Below, one piece after another: positions 1 through 5,478 of a stretch of 35,746 bases of DNA. The stretch covers positions 1-35,746 of IMG/VR virus record IMGVR_UViG_3300042353_000423. One strand, 5' to 3'. The position numbers and the translations under genes are program-made. This stretch comes from a virus. Positions within the stretch are counted from its first letter, which is position 1. Each line of letters starts with the position of its first letter. The notes under the pieces are model-generated. The model was not told the origin of the DNA and made no database searches. It saw only the letters and a program-made list of their open reading frames with translations.

Positions 1-20
1 CACGGCTCACGAGGTGGAGC

Positions 21-150
21 AAACCCCTGTAAACATTGGTCGGAATGCGTGTGCCTCAGGTTTGCCTTCTAAGGGGGGTATCAAAGGTCTTGAGGGTCAG
101 GACTCAGGTGACCTGAAGCCGCCCTCTGAGGGCATCCTAGAGCCTTCTAG
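21..150 (+). repeat. Border element copy 1 (putative small RNA gene or cis element)
   Basis: This 130-base element aligns without gaps to 3451-3580. Three blocks are nearly identical and equally spaced: ACCCC[T/C]GTAAACATTGG at the start, CTTCTAAGGGGGGTATC from about 66, and GGGCATCCTAGAG[C/G]CTTCTAG at 130-150. The stretches between blocks have diverged. ACCCCY can pair with GGGGGT of the second block, and CTAGA/TCTAG closes a small hairpin in the third. The interior also holds TCAGG-TGA-CCTGA. The window starts too close to show whether a promoter precedes it. An RNA gene is inference; the repeat itself is plain in the sequence. Confidence 0.7.
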
Positions 151-154
151 ACGG

Positions 155-177
155 CAAAAAGCCCCCATATAGGGGGC
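155..177 (-). terminator. Intrinsic terminator of the leftward antirestriction block
   Basis: On the minus strand GCCCCC-TATAT-GGGGGC is followed by TTTTT, a 6-bp GC stem plus U-run. It lies 26 bases after the stop codon of the ArdC-like gene. It also sits directly after border element copy 1 on the plus strand and could stop transcription arriving from that side, although there is no U-run in that direction. Confidence 0.8.
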
Positions 178-202
178 GATTCACCAGCCTAGGGGCTGAG
201 GC

Positions 203-1057
203 TTAAGCCTCGACCTCCTCGCTGACCTCAGCCTGCTCCTCGACCTTGGTCAGAGCCGTGAAGCGTTTGAAGGCTTCAGAGGCGGCGGAGAGGATGAGGG
301 TCTTGTCACCCTTCAGAGCCGTGAGCCAGTTCTGGAGGTAGGCGGCTGTGTTGGTCGTGACCTCAGGGGCTTCCAGTCCGCACTCAGCGAGGCAGAGGGA
401 GGAGAACAGTTCGGCTACCAGTTCCTCCTTGGCGTAAGGCTCAGAACCAAAGCCCGTGGAGTGCGTACCCTTAGCCTTGAGGGAGTGACCAATCTCGTGG
501 AAGAGGGTGGCGTAGTAGTGAGCCACGGACTTGAAGGAGTCCTTGGAGGGCATACCAATCTGGTGCGAGGAGGGCTTGAAGTAGGCGGCAGAGCCTCCGT
601 GAGTCACAGGGGTGGTCGAGAGGTTGGCGAGACGCTCAGCCTCAGCCACAGGGGTGAAGGAGATGACCTTGTCCATACGCTTGAAGACCTTGCCGTCAGC
701 CAGCGTCACCTTGTTCATAGGGAAGACATTGTAGTAGCGGCGAAGGAGGAACTCCTTCTTGTCCTTGGACTTGGCGGCATCAATCTTGGAGAAGAACTGG
801 ACAGGCATAGACTTAGTACCCTTCTCCAGAGTGCCGCCCATAGCCTTGATTTGGTTGAAGGTCAGGTAGTAGTTGTCGCTTCCGAAAAAGCCGAGGATGA
901 AGGCGTTGACCCCAGAGTAAGCCTTGCGGCTGACAGCGTTCTGGACGCTAACGGACTTCCAAGGCTTCTGCCAAGGGATAGTGCCGTTTTCGAGGGCGAG
1001 GATGAACTTGTCAGCGAGGATATCAGCGACAGTAACTTTGGCAGGGGAGGTAATCAT
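203..1057 (-). CDS. ardC: ArdC-like antirestriction protein with zinc metallopeptidase domain
   Basis: A 284-residue protein with the two-part layout of ArdC. The N-terminal region (about 9-100) has the family signature of a helix followed by NGTIPWQKPW (residues 24-33), which is the ssDNA-binding part in characterised ArdC. The C-terminal metallopeptidase-like domain carries HEIGH (187-191) and a downstream glutamate in LVAELF (E216) that would be the third zinc ligand. ArdC of plasmid pSa protects incoming DNA from restriction endonucleases, so an early protective role on DNA entry is likely. The tail is acidic (VEEQAEVSEEVEA). The start is chosen by CACGCATATG and gives its own promoter about 27 bases upstream. 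It is the last gene of the leftward block, followed by a strong terminator. Confidence 0.88.
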   Translation of the reverse strand: MITSPAKVTVADILADKFILALENGTIPWQKPWKSVSVQNAVSRKAYSGVNAFILGFFGSDNYYLTFNQIKAMGGTLEKGTKSMPVQFFSKIDAAKSKDKKEFLLRRYYNVFPMNKVTLADGKVFKRMDKVISFTPVAEAERLANLSTTPVTHGGSAAYFKPSSHQIGMPSKDSFKSVAHYYATLFHEIGHSLKAKGTHSTGFGSEPYAKEELVAELFSSLCLAECGLEAPEVTTNTAAYLQNWLTALKGDKTLILSAASEAFKRFTALTKVEEQAEVSEEVEA

Positions 1058-1083
1058 ATGCGTGTTTTGGTAGGTGCAAACCT

Positions 1084-1112
1084 GAAGATAGGGAGGGCTA
1101 GCCTCAGGTCAA
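1084..1112 (-). promoter_or_regulatory. Putative promoter of the ArdC-like gene
   Basis: On the minus strand TTGACC is followed after 17 bases by ATCTTC, about 27 bases before the start codon. It matches the spacing seen before the other early genes. Confidence 0.5.
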
Positions 1113-1140
1113 GCGTATAGGCTCTTTATTTTCAGTTATT

Positions 1141-1473
1141 TTAGGTCTTCAACTTGTAGGTGCGGTCAGCCTGAGCCTTGACCTTCTTGTACTGGGCGTA
1201 GTCGTGGCAGGGCATCTCTCCAGCCCTGCGGAGGATTGCTTGGCTATGAATACGCAGGTCGGAAGCGTGTTTCATCAGAGAGTTACGGAACTGACCAGCA
1301 GAGCGAAGGCGAGATTTCAGCAACTTGACAGCCTTGTGGTTAGCCTCAGCGTGGTCGAGGAGTTCCTCCAGCGTCAGGCAGTACTTAGGGGTCGAGAAGT
1401 AGCAGTAGATGCCGCCTTCTGCCTTCTGACGCAGGTAGACGATGTTGCAGGTGGTTTCTTTGCGGATATTCAT
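1141..1473 (-). CDS. Small early protein of unknown function
   Basis: A 110-residue basic protein I do not recognise. The middle and C-terminal parts are predicted helical and rich in Lys/Arg/His (HAEANHKAVKLLKSRLRSAG, about 40-59). The N-terminal part looks like a short beta region (CNIVYLRQK, GGIYCYFSTPKYCLT). Four or five Cys are scattered without a clear zinc pattern. The start is set by ACCACGCATATG, the shared early-gene leader. The gene has its own promoter-like sequence, which overlaps the 3' end of the gene upstream of it. Position in the early block suggests host takeover or anti-defence, but nothing in the sequence shows it. Confidence 0.75.
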   Translation of the reverse strand: MNIRKETTCNIVYLRQKAEGGIYCYFSTPKYCLTLEELLDHAEANHKAVKLLKSRLRSAGQFRNSLMKHASDLRIHSQAILRRAGEMPCHDYAQYKKVKAQADRTYKLKT

Positions 1474-1494
1474 ATGCGTGGTAGGTAGACTTTG

Positions 1495-1523
1495 GATGAT
1501 TCAGAGGGCAGGCGTAGTGTCAA
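1495..1523 (-). promoter_or_regulatory. Putative promoter for the gene at 1141-1473
   Basis: Minus strand TTGACA, 17 bases, ATCATC, then the ACCACGCATATG start about 20 bases on. The -35 lies inside the 3' end of the upstream coding sequence. Confidence 0.5.
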
Positions 1524-1689
1524 CAGCCTTTTCAAGGCGAGGTGCTTTTTCTGCATCATAGGCTTTATACCAAGCCTTCCATAGGATGTTTCGGATGGCT
1601 TCAGCCTCAGCCTCAGGCAGGTTTGCCGTGCGGGTATTGATAATGACTTGCACGATTAAATCGTGGATAGGCTTGTTCAGTTCGTTCAT
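1501..1689 (-). CDS. Small early protein of unknown function
   Basis: A 62-residue protein starting MNELNKPIHD. A longer open frame reaches back to 1749, but that would overlap the upstream gene and ignore the ACCACGCATATG leader found exactly before 1689, so the shorter start is used. The chain is largely helical with an acidic EAEAEAIRN patch followed by a Trp/Tyr-rich WKAWYKAYDAEK stretch. No family recognised. The gene is one of a series of separately promoted leftward early genes. Confidence 0.72.
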   Translation of the reverse strand: MNELNKPIHDLIVQVIINTRTANLPEAEAEAIRNILWKAWYKAYDAEKAPRLEKAVDTTPAL

Positions 1690-1708
1690 ATGCGTGGTGG
1701 AGATAGGT

Positions 1709-1737
1709 AATGATTCAGAGGGTTTCCTTCTTGTCAA
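1709..1737 (-). promoter_or_regulatory. Putative promoter for the gene at 1501-1689
   Basis: Minus strand TTGACA, 17 bases, ATCATT. The spacer shares AACCCTCTGA with the promoters at 1999 and 2303, so these are copies of one sequence. Confidence 0.6.
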
Positions 1738-1975
1738 CATCCTTTTCACCAGCGATGACGAGGGAGTAAACCGAGAGGAACTTTTTGTTCAGGCTAGACC
1801 AGCGTTCAGTCCCCTTGACCTCGACCCCAGCCTTGGCGAGCCAGACCTTGGAGAGGTGGCGAATCATAGTGGGGTGGCAGTAGCAGTACATCTTGTGCTT
1901 ATCAGCCATATGGAGGGCGTGGCTGAGGCTGAGGAGTTGGAGGCGGTCATAGCCGCTGATGGTGATGGTTTTCAT
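1715..1975 (-). CDS. Small early protein of unknown function
   Basis: An 86-residue protein beginning MKTITISGYDRLQ. It contains a Cys/His-rich stretch (HMADKHKMYCYCHPTMIRHL, about 22-41) that could bind a metal, though the spacing fits no zinc-finger family I know. The lysine-rich end (GEKDVDKKETL) is acidic and basic in alternation. The leader is ACCACGCATAATATG, two bases longer than in its neighbours. Own promoter at 1999-2027. Function unknown. Confidence 0.75.
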   Translation of the reverse strand: MKTITISGYDRLQLLSLSHALHMADKHKMYCYCHPTMIRHLSKVWLAKAGVEVKGTERWSSLNKKFLSVYSLVIAGEKDVDKKETL

Positions 1976-1998
1976 ATTATGCGTGGTAGGAGATAGGT

Positions 1999-2027
1999 AA
2001 TGAATCAGGTGCTTAGGTTAGTGTCAA
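1999..2027 (-). promoter_or_regulatory. Putative promoter for the gene at 1715-1975
   Basis: Minus strand TTTGACA, 17 bases, TTCATT, then TACCTATCTCC and the ACCACGCA leader. Confidence 0.6.
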
Positions 2028-2039
2028 ATCTATTTGCAC

Positions 2040-2282
2040 TTACTTATTCACATTGCCCTCTGTGAGTTCCTTGTGGATAAGTTGGTAAGCCTTGGTCATC
2101 TCCTTGTGGGCGAGCAGGCTGTAGTCTTCAGCGTAGCCGAGATACTCCTTCTTGCGGTTCAGGCTGGCAGGCGTAGAGCCGTCTTCATACATAGCGACAG
2201 CGTGGTTGTCGCTGGCGAGGTGCAGGTAGATACGAGCCTCCTGCTGGTGGCGGTCGATTTCGAGTTTGAGGGTATTGGTCAT
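2040..2282 (-). CDS. Small early protein of unknown function
   Basis: An 80-residue, mostly helical protein (MTNTLKLEIDRHQQEARIYL...). Three helices can be read at roughly 5-24, 41-65 and 63-76, with a polar turn (MYEDGSTPASLNRK) between the first two. No recognised domain. Its leader ACCACGCATATG and promoter are nearly identical to those of the gene at 1715-1975, which suggests duplication of the regulatory unit with different cargo genes. Confidence 0.75.
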   Translation of the reverse strand: MTNTLKLEIDRHQQEARIYLHLASDNHAVAMYEDGSTPASLNRKKEYLGYAEDYSLLAHKEMTKAYQLIHKELTEGNVNK

Positions 2283-2302
2283 ATGCGTGGTGGAAGATGA
2301 GT

Positions 2303-2331
2303 AATGAATCAGAGGGTTTGCTTAGTGTCAA
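2303..2331 (-). promoter_or_regulatory. Putative promoter for the gene at 2040-2282
   Basis: Minus strand TTTGACA, CTAAGCAAACCCTCTGA as the 17-base spacer, then TTCATT. The first bases of the spacer (CTAAGCAAACCCT) recur in the promoter at 2712. Confidence 0.62.
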
Positions 2332-2343
2332 ATCTATTTGCAC

Positions 2344-2688
2344 TTATTTGTTATAAGGAAAGGACAGGAGTTTCTCAGCCTTTCGCTCAGGATAACGCTT
2401 GAGGGAGGTGATTTGCTTGCCGTTGAGGGAGGTGTTGAAACGCTCGTCAGTATACTCAGGATTGAGGTTCTGGATTAACTGGGCGATGGTTTCGCAGGCT
2501 TTCACCTGAGGTCTCCAAGCGTCACAGATTGCACAGTAGCGAACGCTCTGGTCACGAGCGTCAGCACCTGCGTCATAGACTTCTTCAGCCATACGCCAGA
2601 GGCGTTCCTCCTCCTGTATAGTGAAGGCGAGGGCGGTCTCAAGCGAGGAGAGCGTGAAGGCGAGGTTGCTGATGGGGGGCGTGTACAT
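2344..2688 (-). CDS. Small early protein of unknown function
   Basis: A 114-residue protein, helical in its first two thirds (LSSLETALAFTIQEEERLWR at about 13-32). A CAIC pair and a third Cys (YCAICDAW...VKAC) fall near residues 52-69; four ligands are not evident, so metal binding is only a possibility. The C-terminus is basic (KRYPERKAEKLLSFPYNK). The leader is ACCACCACGCATATG. Not recognised. Confidence 0.75.
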   Translation of the reverse strand: MYTPPISNLAFTLSSLETALAFTIQEEERLWRMAEEVYDAGADARDQSVRYCAICDAWRPQVKACETIAQLIQNLNPEYTDERFNTSLNGKQITSLKRYPERKAEKLLSFPYNK

Positions 2689-2711
2689 ATGCGTGGTGGT
2701 TAGAGGAGAGT

Positions 2712-2740
2712 AGTGTTTACTAGGGTTTGCTTAGTGTCAA
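2712..2740 (-). promoter_or_regulatory. Putative promoter for the gene at 2344-2688
   Basis: Minus strand CTTGACA, 17-base spacer starting CTAAGCAAACCCTAG, then AACACT. The -35 overlaps the end of the upstream gene. Confidence 0.55.
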
Positions 2741-3057
2741 GCGTCTTTACGCTTTAGGTAGATGGTATTCACCTTGCGATAGCCGACATCGCCACGGGCG
2801 TTCAGGCGTTCGCTCAAGACAATCTCAAAGATGTAGCCGTCAATGGACTCGACCTCGTACTTGCCGCTAGCCATCTTCTTAAGAGCCTTCTGGATGACAT
2901 CAGCAGAGGCAGGGTCAGAAGCCTCGTGGTAGTCTCCAGCACAACCGCAACGGCAGTTGTTGCCTTTGCCGACATAGAGTTTGTCCACCTGTTCAAAGGT
3001 GATGTCCGTGCGGCTGGCGTGGACGATGGGCGTGTGCTTGATATTGTAGGTAGTCAT
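2737..3057 (-). CDS. Conserved phage protein with Cys-rich GNNCRCGCAGDY motif
   Basis: A 106-residue protein. Residues about 28-45 read LYVGKGNNCRCGCAGDYH, a pattern I recall from a family of uncharacterised phage proteins in which a GK-x-CxCGC-x-GxY core is followed by a helical stretch and a beta-rich end. Here the helix is SADVIQKALKKMASG (about 52-66) and the strands are YEVESIDGYIFEIVLS and GYRKVNTIYLKR. Three closely spaced Cys with nearby His suggest metal binding. It is the first gene of the leftward block, next to the non-coding divergent region, with leader CACCACGCATATG. Function unknown. Confidence 0.78.
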   Translation of the reverse strand: MTTYNIKHTPIVHASRTDITFEQVDKLYVGKGNNCRCGCAGDYHEASDPASADVIQKALKKMASGKYEVESIDGYIFEIVLSERLNARGDVGYRKVNTIYLKRKDA

Positions 3058-3074
3058 ATGCGTGGTGCGACTAG

Positions 3075-3103
3075 GAGAGTGTAAAGTTCCTTGCCCAGTT
3101 CAA
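3075..3103 (-). promoter_or_regulatory. Putative promoter for the gene at 2737-3057
   Basis: Minus strand TTGAAC, 17 bases, ACACTC (or TACACT one base closer). It is weaker than the others, and the -35 is adjacent to the tandem operator-like repeats. Confidence 0.4.
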
Positions 3104-3109
3104 GTCCTT

Positions 3110-3186
3110 AATTGTTACAGTTGTGTGTCAATTGTTACAATTGTGTGCAGGTGTAAATAGTTCTTGCTTTTACAAATCTTTTACAC
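3110..3186. repeat. Operator-like tandem and inverted repeats
   Basis: Two 19-base direct repeats, AATTGTTACA[G/A]TTGTGTG, start at 3110 and 3130. Each is a near-palindrome (AATTGT-T-ACAATT is perfect in the second). They are followed by GTGTAAA at 3151-3157 and its inverse TTTACAC at 3180-3186. They lie just upstream of the leftward promoter, as expected for regulator binding sites. Candidate binders encoded here are the HTH protein at 7294-7770 and the ribbon-helix-helix protein at 10979-11152. Confidence 0.55.
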
Positions 3187-3282
3187 TCAGGGGTGTCCCC
3201 CTTGACAACGCACCTCTACTCCTTGGTTATCAGGTACTTACAGAACTGTATCAAGTGCCTTGCACAAATGCCCCTAGGAGGC

Positions 3283-3337
3283 GTTTACAGGGGGTAGTCC
3301 ATAGCGTGGTAAGGGCAGATACATACCCCCCTTAGAA
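3283..3337. repeat. Hairpin made of inverted, permuted border-element sequences
   Basis: GGGGGTA at 3290-3296 pairs with TACCCCC at 3324-3330. The flanks reuse border-element sequence in inverse form: GTTTACAGGGG (3283-3293) is the complement of the first block and ATACCCCCCTTAGAA (3323-3337) is the complement of the second. Their order is swapped relative to a simple inverted copy. Confidence 0.6.
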
Positions 3338-3450
3338 TCGAACGCCCATTAGGACTGCTAATGCCCCCATTAGGATTCCTTATGCCTGCCTGCCAAGGCT
3401 ATTTAGTCCTTGAAGTGAAGTATTCCTTGACACGCCGCTGTACACGCAGA

Positions 3451-3580
3451 AAACCCCCGTAAACATTGGTCGGAATCAATGCCCTTCACAGATGCCTTCT
3501 AAGGGGGGTATCGAGGCTGGAGAGGGTACTGACCCTCCTGACCTTGCAAGGGCTTTGTAGGGCATCCTAGAGGCTTCTAG
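3451..3580 (+). repeat. Border element copy 2 (putative small RNA gene or cis element)
   Basis: Same 130-base length and block spacing as 21-150. ACCCCC (3454-3459) can pair with GGGGGT (3504-3509). A GAGGGT-ACTG-ACCCTC hairpin at 3522-3537 replaces the differently built hairpin of copy 1. A TTGACA lies at 3427-3432, about 133 bases before the third block, the same distance as the promoter-like TTGACA in the diverged copy near 5897. A hairpin with weak U-run follows at 3604. Transcription to the right is inferred. Confidence 0.68.
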
Positions 3581-3603
3581 GGGGTGTTTTAGAGGGCTGT
3601 TAG

Positions 3604-3630
3604 GGGGCTAAATCAGCCCCTTAAACTATT
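3604..3630 (+). terminator. Terminator-like hairpin after border element copy 2
   Basis: GGGGCT-AAATC-AGCCCC forms a 6-bp stem followed by TTAAACTATTTT, a loose U-run. It would separate element copy 2 from the promoter of the gene at 3782. Confidence 0.5.
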
Positions 3631-3652
3631 TTCACTTTTCTTATCAATACGC

Positions 3653-3681
3653 TTGCATCAGACCCCAAAGGGCATATCTTC
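3653..3681 (+). promoter_or_regulatory. Putative promoter for the gene at 3782-4216
   Basis: TTGCAT, 17 bases, ATCTTC. The upstream flank ACTATTTTCACTTTTC and the CGCTTGCATC core recur before the transglycosylase gene (10427-10449), which supports a functional element. Confidence 0.5.
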
Positions 3682-3686
3682 TCTTG

Positions 3687-3766
3687 TGTAGGGGCAAGGT
3701 GACCTACAACGCTCTTTGAAAACTCTCGGCTAAACCAGCAATCTCGCTGGAGGCTGATACCTAAAA
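3687..3766 (+). promoter_or_regulatory. Structured 5' leader, hairpin copy 1
   Basis: TGTAGG/CCTACA forms a hairpin at 3687-3708. The shared leader motif follows: TAAACC, stem CCAGC (3735-3739) and GCTGG (3746-3750), then AGGCTGATACC and ACGCA. The same motif recurs at 4811-4850, and with a different stem sequence at 4324-4365. Confidence 0.6.
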
Positions 3767-3781
3767 ACGCATAATAACATC

Positions 3782-4216
3782 GTGAAGAACTGGATTAAGA
3801 ACTGGCTGGGCATCAACGCCCTCGCCTTAACTGTCACTACTGTCCGCAAGGACTATGACAAACTCTCCACTCAGGTGGACGAACTGGAGACTACCGACTT
3901 GTCGGATGTCGAAAGCCGTCTGGATGATGTGGAAGAGAAGTGTAACGACATTGACCCTGATGATTTTGTCAGGAGCAATGACCTCGATGACCAGATTGAT
4001 ATGTGGATGTCGAACTCCGACTTCTGCAATGAAGATAAGGTCAACGAACTCATCAATGAACACGCTGACGAACTCAGCGACAAAGTTGAAGAGATGGTCA
4101 AGGACTCCCTTGAGAATGAGGTGATTGAGTGCAATCGCCCTACCCCTGAGGAACTCAAGGAACTCATCAAGGTCGTGTTGGAAGAGATGGTTAAGAAGTT
4201 GGCTGAAGCCAAGTAG
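3782..4216 (+). CDS. Acidic coiled-coil early protein, GTG start
   Basis: A 144-residue, strongly acidic, almost wholly helical protein. After a short basic/aromatic start (MKNWIKNWLGIN) come heptad-like stretches (YDKLSTQVDELETTDLSDV, about 25-43) and a C-terminal helical pair (ELKELIKVVLEEMVKKLAEA). High Asp/Glu content could mimic DNA, as many small anti-defence proteins do, but that is speculation. GTG is taken as start because no in-frame ATG lies nearby and ACGCA precedes it by about 16 bases, farther than in the other genes. It is the first gene of the rightward early block, with its own promoter, leader hairpin and trailing hairpin. Confidence 0.72.
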   Translation: MKNWIKNWLGINALALTVTTVRKDYDKLSTQVDELETTDLSDVESRLDDVEEKCNDIDPDDFVRSNDLDDQIDMWMSNSDFCNEDKVNELINEHADELSDKVEEMVKDSLENEVIECNRPTPEELKELIKVVLEEMVKKLAEAK

Positions 4217-4221
4217 GAAAC

Positions 4222-4250
4222 GGGGGGAGGTTACTAACCCCTTCTTTCTT
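4222..4250 (+). terminator. Trailer hairpin with conserved loop, copy 1
   Basis: GGGG, a ten-base loop AGGTTACTAA, CCCC, then a pyrimidine run TTCTTTCTTTT. It starts six bases after the stop codon. Copies follow the next two genes with nearly the same loop. Confidence 0.7.
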
Positions 4251-4265
4251 TTACGATAAATGCGT

Positions 4266-4294
4266 TTGACAGGTACGAGTTATCAAGGCACATT
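4266..4294 (+). promoter_or_regulatory. Putative promoter for the gene at 4368-4739
   Basis: TTGACA, 17 bases, CACATT. Immediately downstream is ACTTTCTGTTCCTT; a related CTTTCTGTT block recurs near 4787 and 5327 at similar distances after the trailer hairpins. Confidence 0.55.
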
Positions 4295-4323
4295 ACTTTC
4301 TGTTCCTTCTCATTCTACTTTCC

Positions 4324-4365
4324 TAAACCCTCAAACCTGAGGGCTGGAATATACAAACCAAAACG
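4324..4365 (+). promoter_or_regulatory. 5' leader hairpin, copy 2 (covarying stem)
   Basis: TAAACC leads into CCCTCA-AACC-TGAGGG (4328-4343), then AAACCAAAACGCA directly before ATG. The stem differs at paired positions from CCAGCA-AACC-TGCTGG at 4818 while loop and flanks are kept, which argues for selection on RNA structure. Confidence 0.65.
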
Positions 4366-4367
4366 CA

Positions 4368-4739
4368 ATGCCTAAGAAGACCTCGCCTAAGCCAGCCAAA
4401 GCAACCTCCAACAATCCTCTCTGCCCTCATAAGGCAGTCTGTCATCTAGGAGGCGGCAACTGGGGAACGGCTTTCTACGACTCAGAAGAAAAGGCAAATG
4501 AGGTCTCAGCGTGGATTCACGCAGGTCACAACCCTAAGTGGAACTGTGGTGGGCGTACGGATGGGGTGGAGCAACACGACTATGAGGGCATTGTCCTCTG
4601 GTCTATCCACCATCATTACGACAATACCCGCAGTCCTTCTTGGAGTGACCCGATTCCAGACCACGAGCAGTACAAGTCAGGACAATGTCCTCGTGACCTC
4701 AAGACCTATCTGGCGTGGCGTAGAAGCAAGTTCGTCTAA
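4368..4739 (+). CDS. Small early protein with Cys/His-rich core, unknown function
   Basis: A 123-residue protein with a basic N-terminal tail (MPKKTSPKPAKATSNN) followed by a compact region rich in Cys, His, Trp and Tyr: CPHKAVCHLGGGNWGTAFYD at about 19-38, WIHAGHNPKWNCGG at about 49-62, and IHHHYD near 86. The Cys/His distribution suggests a metal site, but no standard zinc-ribbon spacing is clear. ATG follows ACGCA directly. It is flanked by leader and trailer hairpins as a self-contained cassette. Not recognised. Confidence 0.75.
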   Translation: MPKKTSPKPAKATSNNPLCPHKAVCHLGGGNWGTAFYDSEEKANEVSAWIHAGHNPKWNCGGRTDGVEQHDYEGIVLWSIHHHYDNTRSPSWSDPIPDHEQYKSGQCPRDLKTYLAWRRSKFV

Positions 4740-4744
4740 GATGC

Positions 4745-4768
4745 AGGGGAGGTTACTAACCCTTTTTG
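4745..4768 (+). terminator. Trailer hairpin with conserved loop, copy 2
   Basis: GGGG, loop AGGTTACTAA identical to copy 1, CCC, TTTTT. It starts six bases after the stop codon. Confidence 0.72.
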
Positions 4769-4810
4769 TATATAAAGTAGAATGCCCTTTCTGTTTTTTG
4801 ACATCACTTT

Positions 4811-4858
4811 GGCTAAACCAGCAAACCTGCTGGAGGCTAATACCAAACCAAAACACGC
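4811..4858 (+). promoter_or_regulatory. 5' leader hairpin, copy 3
   Basis: GGCTAAACC, stem CCAGCA (4818-4823), loop AACC, stem TGCTGG (4828-4833), then AGGCTAATACC, AAACCAAAACACGCA and the ATG. It is nearly identical to the leader at 3728-3766. A TTGACA lies at 4798 but no matching second promoter box is seen. Confidence 0.62.
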
Positions 4859-4864
4859 ACACAT

Positions 4865-5290
4865 ATGACTACTGAAAATACTACCCCTAAGTTCGCTGAC
4901 GAGGCTACTGGACGAGATGCCTGCAATCTTGATTGCACCATCTCCCCTGTTTATTACGGCTTCAACTGTTATCCTCGTCAGGTAAAATACTACAGGCTGG
5001 ATAAGAGCGTTGAAAGCGTTCTTAATGGCGGGTTCACTCGCTCCAGCGTTGAGAAATACCTAGGGAAGATTAAGGAAAAGATGAACAAATCAGAACTCAA
5101 ACACGCTGAGTACGATGCCAAGGTCAAAGCACTCCGTGTGAAGCAAGACGCTTGCACGGACTACCAGACCCGACAAATCCTCCGCAAGGAGGGTGCTAAG
5201 GTTGAGACTCGTATGTATAATTACGAGTACGAGACCCTAGGCAAGTACCGCAACGCAGTTGAGAAACTGACTAAGTTCCTCGCAGAGTAA
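4865..5290 (+). CDS. Early protein of unknown function
   Basis: A 141-residue protein. The N-terminal third has four Cys (DACNLDCTISPVYYGFNCYP, about 18-37); the rest is basic and helical, with a long Lys-rich helix (YLGKIKEKMNKSELKHAEYD, about 65-84) and a second helical part (YRNAVEKLTKFLAE) at the end. A nucleic-acid or protein-binding role would fit the charge pattern, but no family is recognised. The leader is ACACGCACACATATG, so the ACGCA motif lies a few bases farther out than in its neighbour. Third cassette of the rightward early block. Confidence 0.75.
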   Translation: MTTENTTPKFADEATGRDACNLDCTISPVYYGFNCYPRQVKYYRLDKSVESVLNGGFTRSSVEKYLGKIKEKMNKSELKHAEYDAKVKALRVKQDACTDYQTRQILRKEGAKVETRMYNYEYETLGKYRNAVEKLTKFLAE

Positions 5291-5296
5291 GGTGCA

Positions 5297-5320
5297 GGGG
5301 GAAGTAACTAACCCCTTTTG
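5297..5320 (+). terminator. Trailer hairpin with conserved loop, copy 3
   Basis: GGGG, loop AAGTAACTAA, CCCC, TTTT. It differs from copies 1 and 2 at two loop positions but keeps loop length and ACTAA. It starts seven bases after the stop codon. Confidence 0.7.
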
Positions 5321-5354
5321 GTTAAGTGATGACACTTTCTGTTCCTTTACATTT

Positions 5355-5459
5355 GTACCCTGTCAGTCTGAGCGTAGGCAACGATGCTCAAGGTTCTTGT
5401 TGGCTTACTTGTAGGCACGAGTAAGTCTTTGTTATGACCTAGTGGGGCTGACAGGGTAC
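5355..5459 (+). ncRNA. Structured three-way-junction leader RNA
   Basis: GTACCCTGTCAG (5355-5366) and CTGACAGGGTAC (5448-5459) form a perfect 12-bp closing stem. Two hairpins lie inside. One is TGAGCGT/ATGCTCA (5369-5390, one G-U) with loop AGGCAACG. The other is GGCTTACTTG/CGAGTAAGTC (5402-5427, two G-U) with loop TAGGCA. Both loops carry AGGCA in the context GTAGGCA(A)CGA. The element ends 19 bases before the ATG of the histone-like gene, where a cis-regulatory RNA would be placed. It matches no riboswitch class I recognise. The stems are read directly from sequence; RNA function is inference. Confidence 0.65.
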
Positions 5460-5478
5460 TTCAACTTTCCCACACGCA

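Larger units (their letters stand above)
3058..3781. other. Non-coding divergent control region between leftward and rightward early blocks
   Basis: No convincing gene in 724 bases. From left to right it holds the promoter of the leftward block, two tandem AATTGTTACA copies, a GTGTAAA/TTTACAC inverted repeat, a GGGG-TGT-CCCC hairpin followed by TTGACA (3191-3206), a long GGGGGTA/TACCCCC hairpin, border element copy 2, a terminator-like hairpin, and the promoter and leader of the gene at 3782. The density of repeats suits a control region for both blocks or a second replication signal. Confidence 0.7.

Noticed and set aside
1690-1749. Longer N-terminus for the gene at 1501-1689
   Set aside because: It would overlap the upstream gene and bypass the ACCACGCATATG leader that fits the shorter start.
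3123-3335. Rightward open frame of 70 codons in the divergent region
   Set aside because: It runs across tandem repeats and hairpins, lacks the ACGCA leader and its product (Cys/Leu/Pro-rich) resembles no protein pattern.
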